Positions 1 to 12,200 of a DNA stretch of 64,000 nucleotides are shown here, one piece after another. The DNA is taken from positions 3,162,001-3,226,000 of the forward strand of contig JAHRBS010000001.1 of assembly GCA_024305745.1 (NCBI GenBank), given 5' to 3'. The translations under genes and the position numbers were made by a program. This stretch comes from Polyporus tsugae (taxonomy: Eukaryota > Basidiomycota > Agaricomycetes > Polyporales > Polyporaceae). Numbering within the stretch: the first letter of the stretch is position 1; every line of letters begins with the position of its first letter. The notes beneath the pieces are model-generated. The model searched no databases, was not told the DNA's origin, and was given only the letters and a program-made list of their open reading frames with translations.

Positions 1-1004
1 GCTTCTTCTTCTTTGTTCCTCCTGAGCGGGATCGAGATGGCCGTCATCTGTGTGGAGAGCCCGAGGTGGTAGAGCGCGCACACGTCCCCGGCCCATACCG
101 TGGAAAGCAACGGCCAGCACGCGTCACGGTGCCCCGATTGCCATTGGAGCTTGTTGTGTTTCCTGTGATCGTCGATGAGCTGATGCCCGCTGACTCCGCC
201 ATGGCGCGGGTGAGCCTTTGTATGTCGGCGCAAGATGAGATGGGCGACGTTGGGAAAGGCAGCCGTCGCGTAGGCCAGGAACGTGTTGGACATGGTCTCC
301 CGTACGCCGAGCTTGCGCACCATGAGAAACGGAAGGTCGATGGATGGGCATCGATGGATGTCAAGCTCCGTCAGCGACCGGGGGAGCCTTTCGAGGGAGA
401 CCGGGGTGGACAGCAGGGGGAACGTGATGGTGTGCTCGCGATGGTGTAGGAACGAGAGGCGGCGCAGATGGAGACGGGACAGTCTGCACAAGATGTCGCC
501 CTGGGTGTTATGTGGCGAGGGTATGGTCAAGTCCTCGAGATGATAGCACATCGACGAGGATATGGTGTTGACGAGAAGGGAGAAGGATATGTCGTCGAAC
601 AACCATCGATCGATGCGCAGCCGTCGCACGTTGCGGCAGTGGCGCAAGATATCTATGAATGCGGAGGACCATTGTTCTCGTGCAGGGAGTGTGTCGTGGT
701 GGTATCTCGTGCGTAGAGCGGCGCTGTTCACTCCAATCCAGAGTTCCTTGACGAGGTGCACGCGAGACGAAGGGCCGGCTTTGATGCGCAGGAACTGGCG
801 AAACGAAGGAACTTGGGCCATGCGGTCGTCGCAGAGAAGGGTCCCGGAGCGTGCGCAGAGAGGTAGCAGGCAGGCATCGAAGAAATATCGACACGTCCTC
901 ATGAGAGCCGATAGGTCTCGTGTCGGGAGGAAGGCCATGATGTGGTTTTGCACGTCGACGTTTACGGTGGCTAAGCGGTTTGGGCGAGGAGGATCTGGTG
1001 GCAT
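1..1004 (-). CDS. F-box-like protein, 3' end beyond window
   Basis: The frame is open from an ATG at 1004 down to the left edge (about 334 codons, no stop), so the gene is cut by the window. It starts MPPDPPRPNRLATVNVDVQN and continues with an F-box-like segment (HIMAFLPTRDLSALMRTCRY, then FFDACLLPLCAR, about residues 20-55). A stretch of leucine-rich strand/helix-like segments follows (LWIGVNSAAL, LRIDRWLFDDISF, LEDLTIPSP, LTELDIHRCPSIDLPFL). This is the usual layout of Agaricomycete F-box/LRR-like proteins, which are expected to dock on Skp1 and present substrates to an SCF ubiquitin ligase. No intron is needed within the visible part. The motif match is read by eye. It is not closely similar to the F-box-WD40 family elsewhere in the window. 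Confidence 0.7.
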   Translation of the reverse strand, partial: MPPDPPRPNRLATVNVDVQNHIMAFLPTRDLSALMRTCRYFFDACLLPLCARSGTLLCDDRMAQVPSFRQFLRIKAGPSSRVHLVKELWIGVNSAALRTRYHHDTLPAREQWSSAFIDILRHCRNVRRLRIDRWLFDDISFSLLVNTISSSMCYHLEDLTIPSPHNTQGDILCRLSRLHLRRLSFLHHREHTITFPLLSTPVSLERLPRSLTELDIHRCPSIDLPFLMVRKLGVRETMSNTFLAYATAAFPNVAHLILRRHTKAHPRHGGVSGHQLIDDHRKHNKLQWQSGHRDACWPLLSTVWAGDVCALYHLGLSTQMTAISIPLRRNKEEE

Positions 1005-1624
1005 AATGGCCAAAGCCTAACCACAAATATTGGTTTATATCCTCAACAATGGCGAGATATGTCACTCACATTCGAAGCAACATCAGCGAACGGGAAGCGG
1101 TTCAGGTCGCGAGTTACGGGGAATGTATCTTGGATTGTCATGGAGAAGTCGAAGTTAAAGCTCCATGGTGCATTGCTCTGTAGGTGCATATGTATGCTAT
1201 CGATGGATAGTTGGGGCTTATGGAAGGGCTTTGGAGTGTAGTGCGGATCGTTGAAGTGGTCGGGAAGCAAAGTCCATCGCCAGATGACATGTCGTCAAGC
1301 GCTTAATTAGCACGTGGCTCTGTGGTGAGCCACTCACTACTTCCGAAATTCAAGAACTAACAATCCGGTGGGGTACCTCCCCTTCATGTGCATATATGCA
1401 CCTCATTATCCAGCTCCATCATTGCACTATACATATTGCATACTAGTAGCACGTCTCCCTGGCCGTCAGTAGCAAGCTTTAAAGGCCAAGGAAAGGTACG
1501 ATTCGGATGGCACATCGATACTACAGTATAATCTAGTGGTCAGATGTCAAAACGCCTTCAAAGACAGCCTCGAAGATCAGACACACTTTGAATCTACTGT
1601 AGCAAGCCATGTGCACGCCTTCCG
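1005..1624. other. Intergenic, nothing convincing
   Basis: AT-richer stretch between two minus-strand coding segments. A 75-codon minus-strand ORF (1043-1270, with the peptide APWSFNFDFSMTIQDTF) could be a distal exon of the next gene, but I see no splice signals that tie it in. Confidence 0.4.
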
Positions 1625-2040
1625 CTACTTGGTGGATTTCTCGTCATATACTAATTCCATGCTGATCACGTTTTCGACCATGACGACCCATCCGAGGTGT
1701 CCGAGCACCACAGGCCTAGGGCCTACATCGCGTTCACCTTGGATAGTGCAGAAGGCACCGAATAAAAGAGCGTTCCTCTTGAAGAGAGACGCATTGAAGT
1801 CCCTGGTGAAGTCGGATTGATACGGCAAGTGTTTCCACACCAATGTGCGGAAGAGCTCTTTCATGAATTCCTCCCATCGAAGTGAGCGGAACACGAGCTA
1901 AGTACATATAAACATCCTAAAACATCACTTACTTCACATCCAAGGTCCGCTACGGCCTTTCTGCCAAAGGCGTACGTGGTCTCCCGGTAAGATACCGTGA
2001 CGAGGAGAGCAGGCCATGCTACATTTTGCGACTGAACGCT
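1625..2040 (-). CDS. Fragment of an unidentified spliced gene
   Basis: Two minus-strand segments join in phase. One ends at 1933 (...AFGRKAVADLGCE, donor GTAAGTG at 1932). The other starts at 1897 after a TTAG acceptor and runs to a stop at 1625 (LVFRSLRWEEFMKELFRTLV ... MVENVISMELVYDEKSTK). The 35-nt spacing is short for an intron. The peptides look like a real globular protein, but I recognise no family. The upstream exon has no start codon and meets a stop near 2049, so more exons, or decay, must lie further 5'. Confidence 0.3.
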
Positions 2041-2668
2041 GGACCGTGATGCGCCAGATCAACCAGCGAGTAAGGATCACTCACCGTCGAGTACCCTTGG
2101 TACCCCCGGTTCCGTGTCAGTTGCAGTCGCGTCTCGGTTTTCGGTCAGACGCGTCATCAAACGGTTTCGGTAAACGTCTCACCTTGAATCGGTTTCGGTT
2201 TCCTCGACATTTCGAGATCGGCACAATATGAAGGTGGTGGGACAGGAGGAGCGGGTCGCTGCTAGTCACGATCGATGCTCATCATATGTAGCCCAGGCTA
2301 CCGCAGCACTCCCCTAGTACCTCCGAGAAGGGTTCTTTCCAATCACGTGCACGTACTTTCTTCTTCTTCCAAGGGCTGCAGCATGCATGGAGGGAAATAT
2401 GCAACCCGACCGTCGTAACTCACTGGCCCACAGGCTGGTGTCTCGGTTTGGTAATTTAGACGCCAAGCTGTCATCGTGTGCCTCGCCGCCAGGCCCCAAA
2501 CCCGGCGTGAAACCGTCCGGAGGCCCATGCAGCCATGGCCCTGAGAACACAATGTGATTCGGCCGACACCTACAAAACAAGACACGTACAGTATATATCA
2601 CGATATCCACAAATCGAACAGATCAAACCAAAACACACTAACCGGGGTACCAGGGATCCCAGCGACGC
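2041..2668. other. Intergenic, nothing recognised
   Basis: Only short overlapping ORFs without recognisable protein character. It probably includes the 3' flank of the securin-like gene to the right. Confidence 0.4.
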
Positions 2669-4543
2669 TCAAACGTCGAACACAAAATCCTCCCCCGGGC
2701 CGACTCCCCTGGCATCTCCGATGGCCTTCTCCAGCGCAGTCGCGAGCTCGTCCCCGTCCCTGTCCCCGTCCCTGTCCCCATCACCCGCCTTCCCACCCCT
2801 GGCCCCCGTCCCCTTCACGCCCGAAGCCGCAGGGCCACCACCGGGGGCCTTCGCCCTGGGCCCGAGGACATTCACATTCACATTCACAGTCGCCGACCGA
2901 GCGCGCAAACCCAAACCCGCAGTGGCACTGGCACCCACACACGCGCCGGTCCCTGTGCCTGCGCTTACGCCCGTGCCTGCACCCATCGCCTTCGCCTTCG
3001 CAGAGATGGCAACAACACTCGTCGCGGACCTCGCGATCGCTCGCGCCTGGCCCTGTGCTTGTGCTTGTGCTTGTACTTGTCCTTGTCCTTGTGTTTGTGC
3101 TGGTGCTGGTGCCTGTGCCTGCGTCTTCGCCTTCGCCTTCGTCTTCGTCTTCGTTCCCGCAGCCACCGTCGTGCTTGACGCGCTCGCGACGGGCCGCCTG
3201 CCAGTGCCTGCGGCAAGACGCACGGCGTTCGGTGCGGGGACACCCGCAGACGCGGCGGCCGCCTTGGCTGCGCGGAGCGCGGACGTGCGGGTCTGCCCGG
3301 GGGCGGGCGCGATTGTCGGCTGGGGGACGCGGGAGGAGGATGCGGACGCGGGGCGGCTTTGGGTCGGGGGCGTCGTCGTCGTCGTCGTCGCGGGTCTGAC
3401 TGGCGCGGCAGGCTGGTGACGCGAAGCGGCAGATGTGCGAGTGGAGGAGGGGATGGAGGATGCGGATTTGGAGGCCAGCGGTCTGGGTTGGGCCTGCGAT
3501 TGGGGGACAGGCGCGGAGGCGGGTTGGGGCTTGCGCGCGAAGGGGCTGTCGTCCTCTGCGCGAAGACGATGAGGCCGGTTCGACATGGGGATATGAGAGA
3601 TGTACGTACCGAGTTCGGGGAGTTGCAGTCCATCATCGAACAAATCGGGCTTGAAGCCCGTATCCGCTAGCAGCTGCTTGAGGTCGATTTGCTGCTCAAT
3701 GTCCATCGCATAGTACGCGTCGGCCGTGTCGTCTACGAAACTACCGTGCCCAAGTCCGAACAGGGCCCGCCCCATCGCCTTGTAGTCAGGGATCTCGAAG
3801 AGGGGCTCGTACGGCAGCTCTATGTCGCGCGGATGTGAGATTGCAATTTCAAGAAACAAACGAATAAGGATCTGAGCACTCACCTACTGCGGTAGGAGGC
3901 ATATACTCGATCTCATCGGCCTCTTCGTCCACAGCCACCTCCGCCTCCTCCTTAACCTCCTCCGCGACCCCGCCGATGCCCTCTATGTCCCCTGGACTGA
4001 CATCCCAGTAATTGCCCTTGGTGAGCGGGGTCTTAAAATTGCTCCCGCTGAGCCGGCCTCTCAGGCTCATTCTCGCGCTGGACGGACGGAGGAGTGGCGC
4101 GACGTCCGGGGACAGCGACTCTTGTTGGGGCTCCGATACAAGGAGCGCGAGCTTGGACAGCTTCATGCCGGGGGTCTTGCTCGCAGGCCCTGCGCCGCCA
4201 AAGTTGGCTGCGGCGACGCGGTTGGGGAAGGGCGTCTTGTCCAGGAGCGGACGGGCGACGGAGATGGAGACGAGGGGCTTCTTGCCATCTGTGTGCGGAG
4301 ATAATCAGCCGCGAATGTGGTAGGAAGAGGGGAGGGAAATGGGTGCATACGAGCTGTGCCGGGGCGGAAGGGAGTGTGGAGGATGTTCTTCTTGGAGAAG
4401 ACGGTCTTTGCACCGCTGTGGATGGCATTTTCCTGGAGGGCGGAGCGACCCTTGAGGGCGTTGCGAGCGGGAGTCTTTGCATTGAGAGTAGACTGTGGGA
4501 CGTCGATGTCGGCGTTGAAGGAGATGGGTCGTGAGCTGAGCAT
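2669..4543 (-). CDS. Securin-like protein (putative separase inhibitor)
   Basis: Four exons, all in phase: 4543-4351, 4288-3884, 3819-3610 and 3555-2669, giving about 564 aa. Introns are 54-64 nt; the last (3609-3556) is 54 nt, so its retention would also stay in frame. The N-terminus has short basic motifs (ARNALKGRSALQEN; RPLLDKTPFPNR, an RxxL destruction-box-like site), then KTPLTKGNYWDVS. Next comes an acidic stretch with DEIEYMPPTAVELPYEPLFE. The IEYMPP core resembles the pseudosubstrate segment by which fungal securins block separase. The C-terminal ~300 residues are Ala/Gln/Thr/Pro low complexity. If correct, the protein is nuclear, is destroyed by APC/C at anaphase, and restrains cohesin cleavage. 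The splice model is firm. The securin assignment is an inference from short motifs, since securins hardly align. Confidence 0.6.
3040..3170. repeat. Hexanucleotide-like low-complexity tract in coding exon
   Basis: Runs of TGTGCT/TGTCCT/GCCTTC-type units encode, on the minus strand, alternating Gln-Ala/Gly and Lys-Thr/Ala dipeptides in the tail of the securin-like protein. The antisense strand is also open here, which explains a spurious long plus-strand ORF. Confidence 0.7.
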
Positions 4544-6263
4544 CGTAGCCTGGGGGTCAAGTTATGGCAGGTCGTCGTCAATGCGGCCATACCAACCTCT
4601 GCATAGACGCCCAATGTCTGAATCGCGAACGTCACGGTACACGTGATCAAGTGACTGTGCTCCTTATGTAAGTCAGCCTCTCTGCCAACTTTCGGAACCT
4701 CCCCGAGCGGGATCCTTCTATCGGGTGCGCCGTTGTTAATAGACCCACTCAAGTTCCGGTTGCAAGGCCCTGGCCTCCAGAGGGGCTGCTTTCTCTTTCT
4801 CTGCGCGCTGACTGTCGGATAACTCGTCAGCTATCTCTACGGGCCCCTGCTACATCTATCCCATCTCCACTTGCTCCTCACGGGAAGCCGGATGCTTCAT
4901 TTTGCGCAAGCATTTGGAATTCTTGTTCGCGTGCCTCGTGATCAGCTGGTATAGGATTGTAAGTATACCTTCATCAAATCAATCTCACGAACGCTCATGA
5001 TTCGTGTCAACTCTCAGTAGACTAGTACTATGTCGAGCCAGAGCGAGAACATCGATTAGCTTCAAACAACCTCCTTATCATAAGCTACCCACCAAGTCGC
5101 CGATCATGCATCATGCGCGTGGACGAGCAGCGTTCAACAGCCCCGTGGCTGAGGATCTAAGTTCTCAAGATTACCGAGTTCACAGAAGATCCGGTCGAGT
5201 TCGATTCTTCACACCTCACGGACTGAATAGCGATTGACTCTCGCTTCTGACCATCGGCGCCCGCCATGCCTATCATAGAATCCAAACGACGCTTCTGAAA
5301 TTGACCACATGTTCGCGGCGTCACCTACAGCCTGGCTATAGGCTTCCCGGGTGTTTACCGTGTACGCATTTCTACGTCCGTCTCTTTGTGTTCCCACCGA
5401 CCACATTTCCAGTGCTAAGACCATGGTGCTATAGGATCCCCGATTTAGCGACAAGCCAGGGGATTCAACCGTACCAGAGGAGCGCATATACAGCTCCCAC
5501 TGGTCTTCCCGCATACGGAATCTAGAAGCCAAGCCTTGGAAAGAGAACAAGAACACCATCGGAACCACATGATGAACCCTGAGAAGCTTCTAAGGTTTAC
5601 TCGAACTAAATGAACCACTGATCTGCCCAGGCTCGAGCCTCGGAACAAGGATGCGCGAAGCAGAGCGCCGAGCCTCCGCCTCTGGCCTCAATCCTTCCAC
5701 GATGGATTCGAGCGCCACGTCCTTTGAGAACAAGGTCGGGTGCAGGAACCATATCCATGCCCAGAAGCCTTGGCCTTCTCCGGCGCCATACCCGACGTCT
5801 ACGCAGCATCGCGAATTCGTATACCTGGCCCAAATCCGTATAGATCACCTCCACGCCCACCGGGCCCGGACTCCCCCTTGCGTCCCCCCTGCCCGCTCCC
5901 CCACAGCGTCCTCCAGCGTCCAGAGCGATGACGCTGCGGGCTCGTCCTGGCACCCAACCGGGGATTAGGCGACGGGTCCCGCGCAAGATTGCGGACCAAC
6001 GGTTCTAGCGAGACAGCTTGCACCCAAAGAGATCCATGGATATTCATTCATATCGAACGCCATACATTCTTAAATCTTCTCGCGGCGTTAGCTTACCCGT
6101 CGGTGTTCGCAACATTCGGATGGCAGAGAGATTCTAATGCATATGTTTTCAGTTATGTCCTAAGCATACTTACTACTAGCCGCTTCCATGGGTTCCTACC
6201 CCTCTTTATAGGTCACCTTGTGTTACGCTGCCGCATTGTGGCAGACGTCGTGCACTCACTAAC
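4544..6263. other. Intergenic between divergent genes
   Basis: About 1.7 kb between the starts of two divergently transcribed genes, so both promoters should lie here. The ORFs present are short, overlap on both strands and show no domain character. No clear TATA element or operator can be singled out. Confidence 0.5.
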
Positions 6264-8500
6264 ATGGCGCAGGAGGACGTTGACATGCAGAACCCATTCC
6301 CCGACGAGTGGGACATCGCGCAACCCGGCTACGGAGTCGGCCCCGCGCCGGACTACCAATCAGGAGGTTACTATGACGTACGTTGCTCGTTGCACACACC
6401 GTATTCCTCGACGTCCTGGCAACGGTTAACTGACAACCAACGGCGATCGACGACGACAGCCTGGGCCACCTGCTGCTTACTCCGTCGCGTCGCACCTGCA
6501 GGGCTACCTCCCCGACACGTCCGTCGAGGTCACCTTCAACGACTACGCCATCGACTATGCTGACGCCGCCCATCCCAGCCTGGCCTTCGGATTCCTGCAC
6601 TACCTCCCGCCTGCGGCGATTTCGAGGAAATACTACGCACTGCAGGATCCCAATGTCTACCTCGCAGACGAGCCCGGCACCTCCTCCCCTGCGCTGCCGC
6701 CGCCGACAACCAACATCGACTCGGAGTCGTCCCCGGTCACACCAAACCCATACCCGGACGTCGCGATGACCGTCACGCCCTTGCCTGCCCCCAAAGTCGA
6801 ACTCGAGGATGAACAGCCCCCGATGGCCTCGCTCACCGCGACGCCTCCCCGGCCGTCTCCTCTCGACTCCGAGTCCGACGTCCTCGCGACCCCGGCGACC
6901 CCAACTCCAACTCCGAGCCCCGCTTACCACCAAGATGTCCATTTCAGACAGCACGAGAGCTGGCACCTGACGCCGTCTGGGCCCCCAGACTGCGCGCACC
7001 CTGTTCTTCCAAAACAAAGAAGAAACAGGGACGACCCCGGCGGCGACGCTGGCCGACTGGCGCAGGTCTGTGCGGGTTCCGAGGTCGGTCCTGTTCAGCT
7101 TTGTCTTGGAGAGAAACACCAGGAGGCTGACGCGCGCACACTGCAGGACCAGACGGGGGTCGGTAGCGCAGGGGGTACAGTGTATGAGCATGAGCAGGCA
7201 ACGACGGCCCAGGGGGAGATGCGGCACCAGCACCAGCAGGCCGTGGTCGTCCCGTCACAGTGGAAGCTCGGCGCGGTGCTCGACCGCCTCCGCTTCCCCC
7301 AATATGGCGGCGACTGGGACGCGCTCATGGCCGCCGTCCACGGCGAGGACTACCAGGGATGCATGCCCCGCACAAACTCCCCGCTCGGCGCGGAGGAGCT
7401 GGCGCGTGAGTCCTTGTCAGAGTCCTCGTCTACGCCTCATGATTAACAGACATCGTCATCCACCGTGCTCCCCGCAGAGCTCGAGCAACTGAGGGTCGGC
7501 TTCGGGCTCGGGCTCGGGCTCGGGCTCTCAGCGCCCACACAGCCAATGACGCCGATAGCCCCAACGACCCCCGCGACGGACGACGAGACCCTCAAGATAT
7601 GGGTGTACTCACCTATGACCGCGCGCCGCATCCCCGTCACGACGGGGCCCACCGGGCCCGTCCTCCAGCTGAGCGCGGTGCCCCCGAGCGCGAGGCGGAC
7701 GCACAAGCGCGGCGCCGTCGCGGCGTGCGCGTTCTGCCGGCGGCGCAAGATCGCGTGCGGGGGCCCGAAGGAGGGCGACGAGGCGCGGCGGTGCGGGTGA
7801 GTGTCCGAGCTCTTTGCGTGTCTGTTCTCCCCAGTTCATGGTTCACCTCCCCCCCCCCCCATCCTTTTATCTGCCTGGTACGCGCGCGGGAGAAAATTTC
7901 CGGCTTCTCATAACCTGGCCAAGTGCCGTCGGAGGCGTCGTTCCAATGCTGCCGCGCAGGTGGTTCGGCGCGTGCAGACGGTGCAGCGCGGCCGGGGGCG
8001 TGCGCGCGTCCCATGATGCTTCGTGGCGTGTGCAGAGTGCGTCCGACAATAAGTAGCGTATCGGGAACGCTATCGCCGTTCTCGCTTTCCTTTTCAGCTA
8101 TGCTCCATGCTATTCCCCAATTGAGCAGCGCTGATCCCCTTCGCCTTAAGCTTCCGGCTTTCTTGCTCTACTTTATCATTGCCCCGGAGCTTGCGTCCGA
8201 GCTCTGGCTCCAAGTGAGCCAAAGGAGGGAGGCTGCCGCACAGCGCACCTTTTCGTCTTCGTCTTCGTCTTCGTGCTCGCACCAGAACGCGTCCCGACCG
8301 CTGCCGGCTTTCGTCTCGCGTTTTTTTCGCCCGGTGGTTCTGACTCGCCCTTCGTTCCTTCTAGCCAGTGCATCCAGCGCCAGCAGCCGTGCGAGTTCCC
8401 CGGCACGTCCTACCACCACGCCCACCCCGTGCTCCTCTCCGAGCCCCCTTTTGGCTATGCGCACCCCGCGCACCGCGTCCGAGGGGACACCCCTCGCTAA
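6264..8500 (+). CDS. Fungal transcription factor with C-terminal Zn2Cys6 cluster
   Basis: Exons 6264-6377, 6460-7405, 7478-7796 and 8365-8500, all joining in phase (about 504 aa). Exon 1 starts MAQEDVDMQNPFPDEWDIA. Exon 2 has TSVEVTFNDYAIDYADAAHP and SLAFGFLHYLPPAAISRKYY, then a Pro/Ser/Thr-rich region and WKLGAVLDRLRFPQYGGDWD. The zinc cluster is split by the last intron: ACAFCRRRKIACGG ... EARRCG joins GQCIQRQQPCEFPG. This gives C-x2-C-x6-C-x11-C-x2-C-x6-C, a complete binuclear cluster for DNA binding. Unlike Gal4-type factors, the cluster sits near the C-terminus, only ~35 residues from the stop. The last intron (7797-8364) is 568 nt, about ten times the local norm; an unrecognised small exon inside it is possible. 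Within exon 2 at 7015-7080 another frame encodes an AT-hook-like KKKQGRPRRRR, but the main frame is open throughout. Confidence 0.8.
7849..7860. repeat. Poly-C tract
   Basis: Twelve cytosines within the long last intron of the Zn2Cys6 gene. Confidence 0.9.
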
Positions 8501-8526
8501 TCGCATGCGGCAGTTCGCTACCGCGC

Positions 8527-8543
8527 GGGGGGGGGGGGGGGGG
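8527..8543. repeat. Poly-G tract
   Basis: Seventeen guanines just 3' of the Zn2Cys6 gene stop codon. Confidence 0.9.
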
Positions 8544-9235
8544 TGCAACGTGCATGTCCTCGCACCCGCGTCGACGGCCGATCTTCTTGGCTTCCTAGCT
8601 AGCTACTGTATAGGTTCCCGCGGCCGGGGCTTCTCGCGCTACCTACCTCCCTCCTGAACTATCGCGCCTTCGGAGTCCATTCCCCCAGGCTGTACGTCCG
8701 AGGCCCTCCTCTAGTTCTTCGCACTCGCTTTCGCTCCCGCTGTCACCCCGTACCGTTAGTATCTCCGCATGTGCTCCCGCTATCGTCATATGCTTCCCTA
8801 CCATCCCGGCCCAAGTACCTTCGCGCGCCTTGTCGATGTCGCTTGTCTGTCATGTCATATCATATCATATCATATCATATCATATCATACCATTCTGTCT
8901 GGCACACGTCTAGCATCCGAAAGAAGAACACTCTCAGGCGCACTTTCTACGCCGCACCTGGCACTCTTGAGTCTTGCCTTCATTTCACCCATGTTTTTTC
9001 AATTGCTTTCGTGCAACCTTCGGTTATGTTTGTTTGTTCTCGCTGCTAGCGCTTTACTGCCATCTCATGGTCCTCGCCCTACCCACTGGAGATGTAGATT
9101 CCTCTCATCGACCTTCCACATGCGTACTATCACGTACATCGCCACCTTTCAGTTATGTGTACTGTAACCAATGTACGTACCTATCCTTATTCTGACCTCT
9201 GATGGCTGGATGATCCTCACGCGCCCGCCAGTGAA
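8544..9235. other. 3' flank, non-coding
   Basis: Downstream flank of the Zn2Cys6 gene, pyrimidine-rich, with a pentanucleotide microsatellite. No gene seen. Confidence 0.5.
8855..8889. repeat. (CATAT)n microsatellite
   Basis: About seven tandem CATAT units, the last one degenerate (CATAC). Confidence 0.9.
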
Positions 9236-12200
9236 GGAGCGAGGGAGGCCGAGGATCTGTTTGAATCATTCATGTTGTTGTTCCATGGGGTGCGTGAAGC
9301 GGCGGGCCGCCATTGATAGCATGCGGAGAGCGTATCCTAGAGTACAACGTACCGCACCTGATGATAGAGATAGAGATGGTGCCATTGGTTAGAGGGTACA
9401 AGCATACTCTGTGCCAACGCCGCCAAACTCAAGCCGGGATGATGGAGTGCTTGAACGATCCAGCCTGCGCGTGGAACGAGAACGCCGGGGCCATGGGGCT
9501 CTCGCGAACTAGACGTAGTATCCTGCAGGCGCCGTCCGAGGTCCGATGCGCCATGATGGTGGTCGCTGACCACAGCACTGTGGCTCCGGCCTCCATGACT
9601 TGGCAAGGTTGGACGATTGGATGCGGAATTTGAAGGGCCTGTTCAAGCTCCGCCCTGCGGCGGGGTCAGGCTTCAGACATAAAACTCGCCCATCCGAGTC
9701 CGCCGGCGCCGCAGCGGGAAATCTGAGGAGAGCGTGTGAGGCAGTGTGAGGTAACTAGCGTTGCGATTGAGGATCCGGATGTTGTCTTGCCCAGTGAGTC
9801 ACAGTGCTAGTGGTGTGTCTGCGCGTCGTCGAAGCTGGTGTCGGACAGCTGTCGAAGTGAAATATTGCACCCGGGTATTGTACGCGCGATTTCGGATTTG
9901 CAGATCGTGTTCGTCCCAGCGGTCGATGGTGTGTTGTGTTGTGCCGGCCGAACGGGTACGATGCCTGCAGACGGTTGTGTGAGAATGCATGCGGCACTAC
10001 GTGGTTGGTATAAATGGTAAGCGGACGAACACTCAGCGCTCGGAGAGGGAGACAAAAAGGAACATCATGCTTACCGTCGATGTCGGCGTCGGCTTGCGTA
10101 CATTGCCGACGCTCGACTTGCCCCAGTTCGAAGACAAGTATTATGCATCCCCCCTAAGACAGACAAGGTCCGAGATCGTATGCACAGAGGGGGCGTCGCA
10201 GGTAAGATTCGATGCGATGCGCGATGGCAGAACGCGAGAACGAACCTCCAAGGTTTGATAAGAAGCGGGGAGCGGCGGGAAGCCCGGGCGAAGAGATGAT
10301 GATCACAATACTGTACCACCGAGACGGACGAATGGTGTTCGAGTTGACGTGTTTTCCATCGATTATCCTGCATGGTGGAGGAGAAGAGAGAACCTATGAG
10401 GAGCCGAATGCGTGAGCATAAATCTGGTGACGCGAAGCCGGAAAGGACATGGCGGTGTAAGAACCGAACCACCCGTATGCGGCATGCCACATGTCGGACA
10501 TCTGGGTTTTGTATGAATGGAACGCGTGCAGGCCGGGAGGGGTGCATTCGACGGGGGGAGTAATCGCGATTGAGAGAGGGACGTCCACACACACACCTCC
10601 TGTGCGATGGCGCGGATTACTCAACAGTCAGGACCTTGTCCGGGGTGTTGACGCTGACCTGTTCCAACCACAGCCCAGCCAATGATCATGCGACCTCCTC
10701 ACGGTAGTACGGCAGGTGGGGCACTGCTTACTTGAACATGTACAGCATGCCGGGCGCAAACACCGTGACCCTCCCGGGAATACACGGCCTTGATACTTGA
10801 AGCTTGAAGTCTCGCTCTTGAAAGCGATGGGCTGCCTGCCACCTTTCAGTCCTCTGACTTTACACCGCCGCGGCCATATCAGTATCGGAGTCAGGAGGTC
10901 ACGAGTGGGTTAAGTTACCGCACCGTGCGCAGGATCCGCGAGCTCCATGCGTTGGGCTAATCGATAATCCCTCCGACCCCATGGCCAGCCCGAGCGGAAC
11001 GCCCAAGGAACTGAGGGGATTGAATGAATGAATGATGTTCTGGAGGCTGATGATGATGATGCCCATCGCGTTCTGACATCGACGTTCTGTTGTGTTCAAG
11101 TTGTGCGCGTGTCTGCCGGCGTGCAAGCCTTGCAGTCGGAAGGACGGTGTACTATGTGTTGCTGCCGCGGATGGTCAGGGTTTGTTGGGCATTGGCAGAT
11201 CCGTGCATTTGCCCACCGTCCGTCTTCCACCATCGCACAGGCTCATCGGCGATTACGCGCACGCGTTCACATGCACGCGCAGCCTCCGTAGGCGAGCGCG
11301 GGTCCGTGCGACATCGCAACGGACTACGGGTAGCACATCGAAGGTTAGACCTGGGTCCTGGAGATGCCACGGACGATGGTGAGATGCTATAGTCAATGGA
11401 GTATCAGTCGGACGCGCAAGTCCCAGCCTGGAAGTAGGGCGTATACGTACGTACGGATACAGATCTGGAGCACAGCAAGGCACGGCTGCATGACGAGCGT
11501 CGAAATGGTGTGCCGAGCGTGAGTGTCCGGACGCTGATCACAGGGGCAGCAGCCTGGGACTCAGACGTCGACATGGTAGATCCTAGTGGCTCCGACATGG
11601 GACCGGGATTCGAGGACTTGCGATTGGAGGAAGCTCAAGAAGAGTTCAGGCGCCCAGAGGATGTCGCTGGTAATGTACGTACACGGCGTACGTACATACA
11701 CAGCGCGCAGTCGGACAAGGTGCCCTGCCGGGGCCAAAGGTCGCAGTTCGACGAAAGCTGTCAAAGTCGGAGGGAGCTTCAATGGCAGTACATAGGTGTG
11801 CTGGCTGGACTCGGACATGGATGGATGATGCCGGGCGTCTGTAAAAGATCTTTGTGCTCGGCTACGCAGAGGCTTCAAATCAGCAACTTTGCCAAAACGT
11901 GGCAATGGAGTGGCGATCAACTGCAATGGAACTCTATCGGATTGCAATGCAATCCGAGGTTTGCCATGCATCAAAAGGTTTGCAATGCATCAAAATGCAT
12001 GGGAATTCATTGCGTTGTCATTGCAGCCAATCGCCACTCCATTGCCACGGTTTGGCGTCCCCGCAGATGAGTCAACTTCGAGTCGTGAGTCGGATTTGGA
12101 TGATGACAGTCACCAGTGGAGATGTCCTTGAATTTGAATGTCCAAGTCTGGAGACTTGGCGCATTCAGCGTAGGTGGGTCCATATCCCTGCTTCATCCAA

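Noticed and set aside
2535..3419. Long plus-strand ORF (294 codons) opposite the securin-like gene
   Set aside because: It is the antisense shadow of a low-complexity, GC-rich coding exon. The minus strand has consistent splicing and recognisable motifs.
5140..5230. Possible tRNA (GTGGCTGAG-like D arm and GTTCGATTC-like T loop)
   Set aside because: The acceptor stem and T stem do not pair properly at the required spacing. No cloverleaf can be drawn with seven acceptor pairs.
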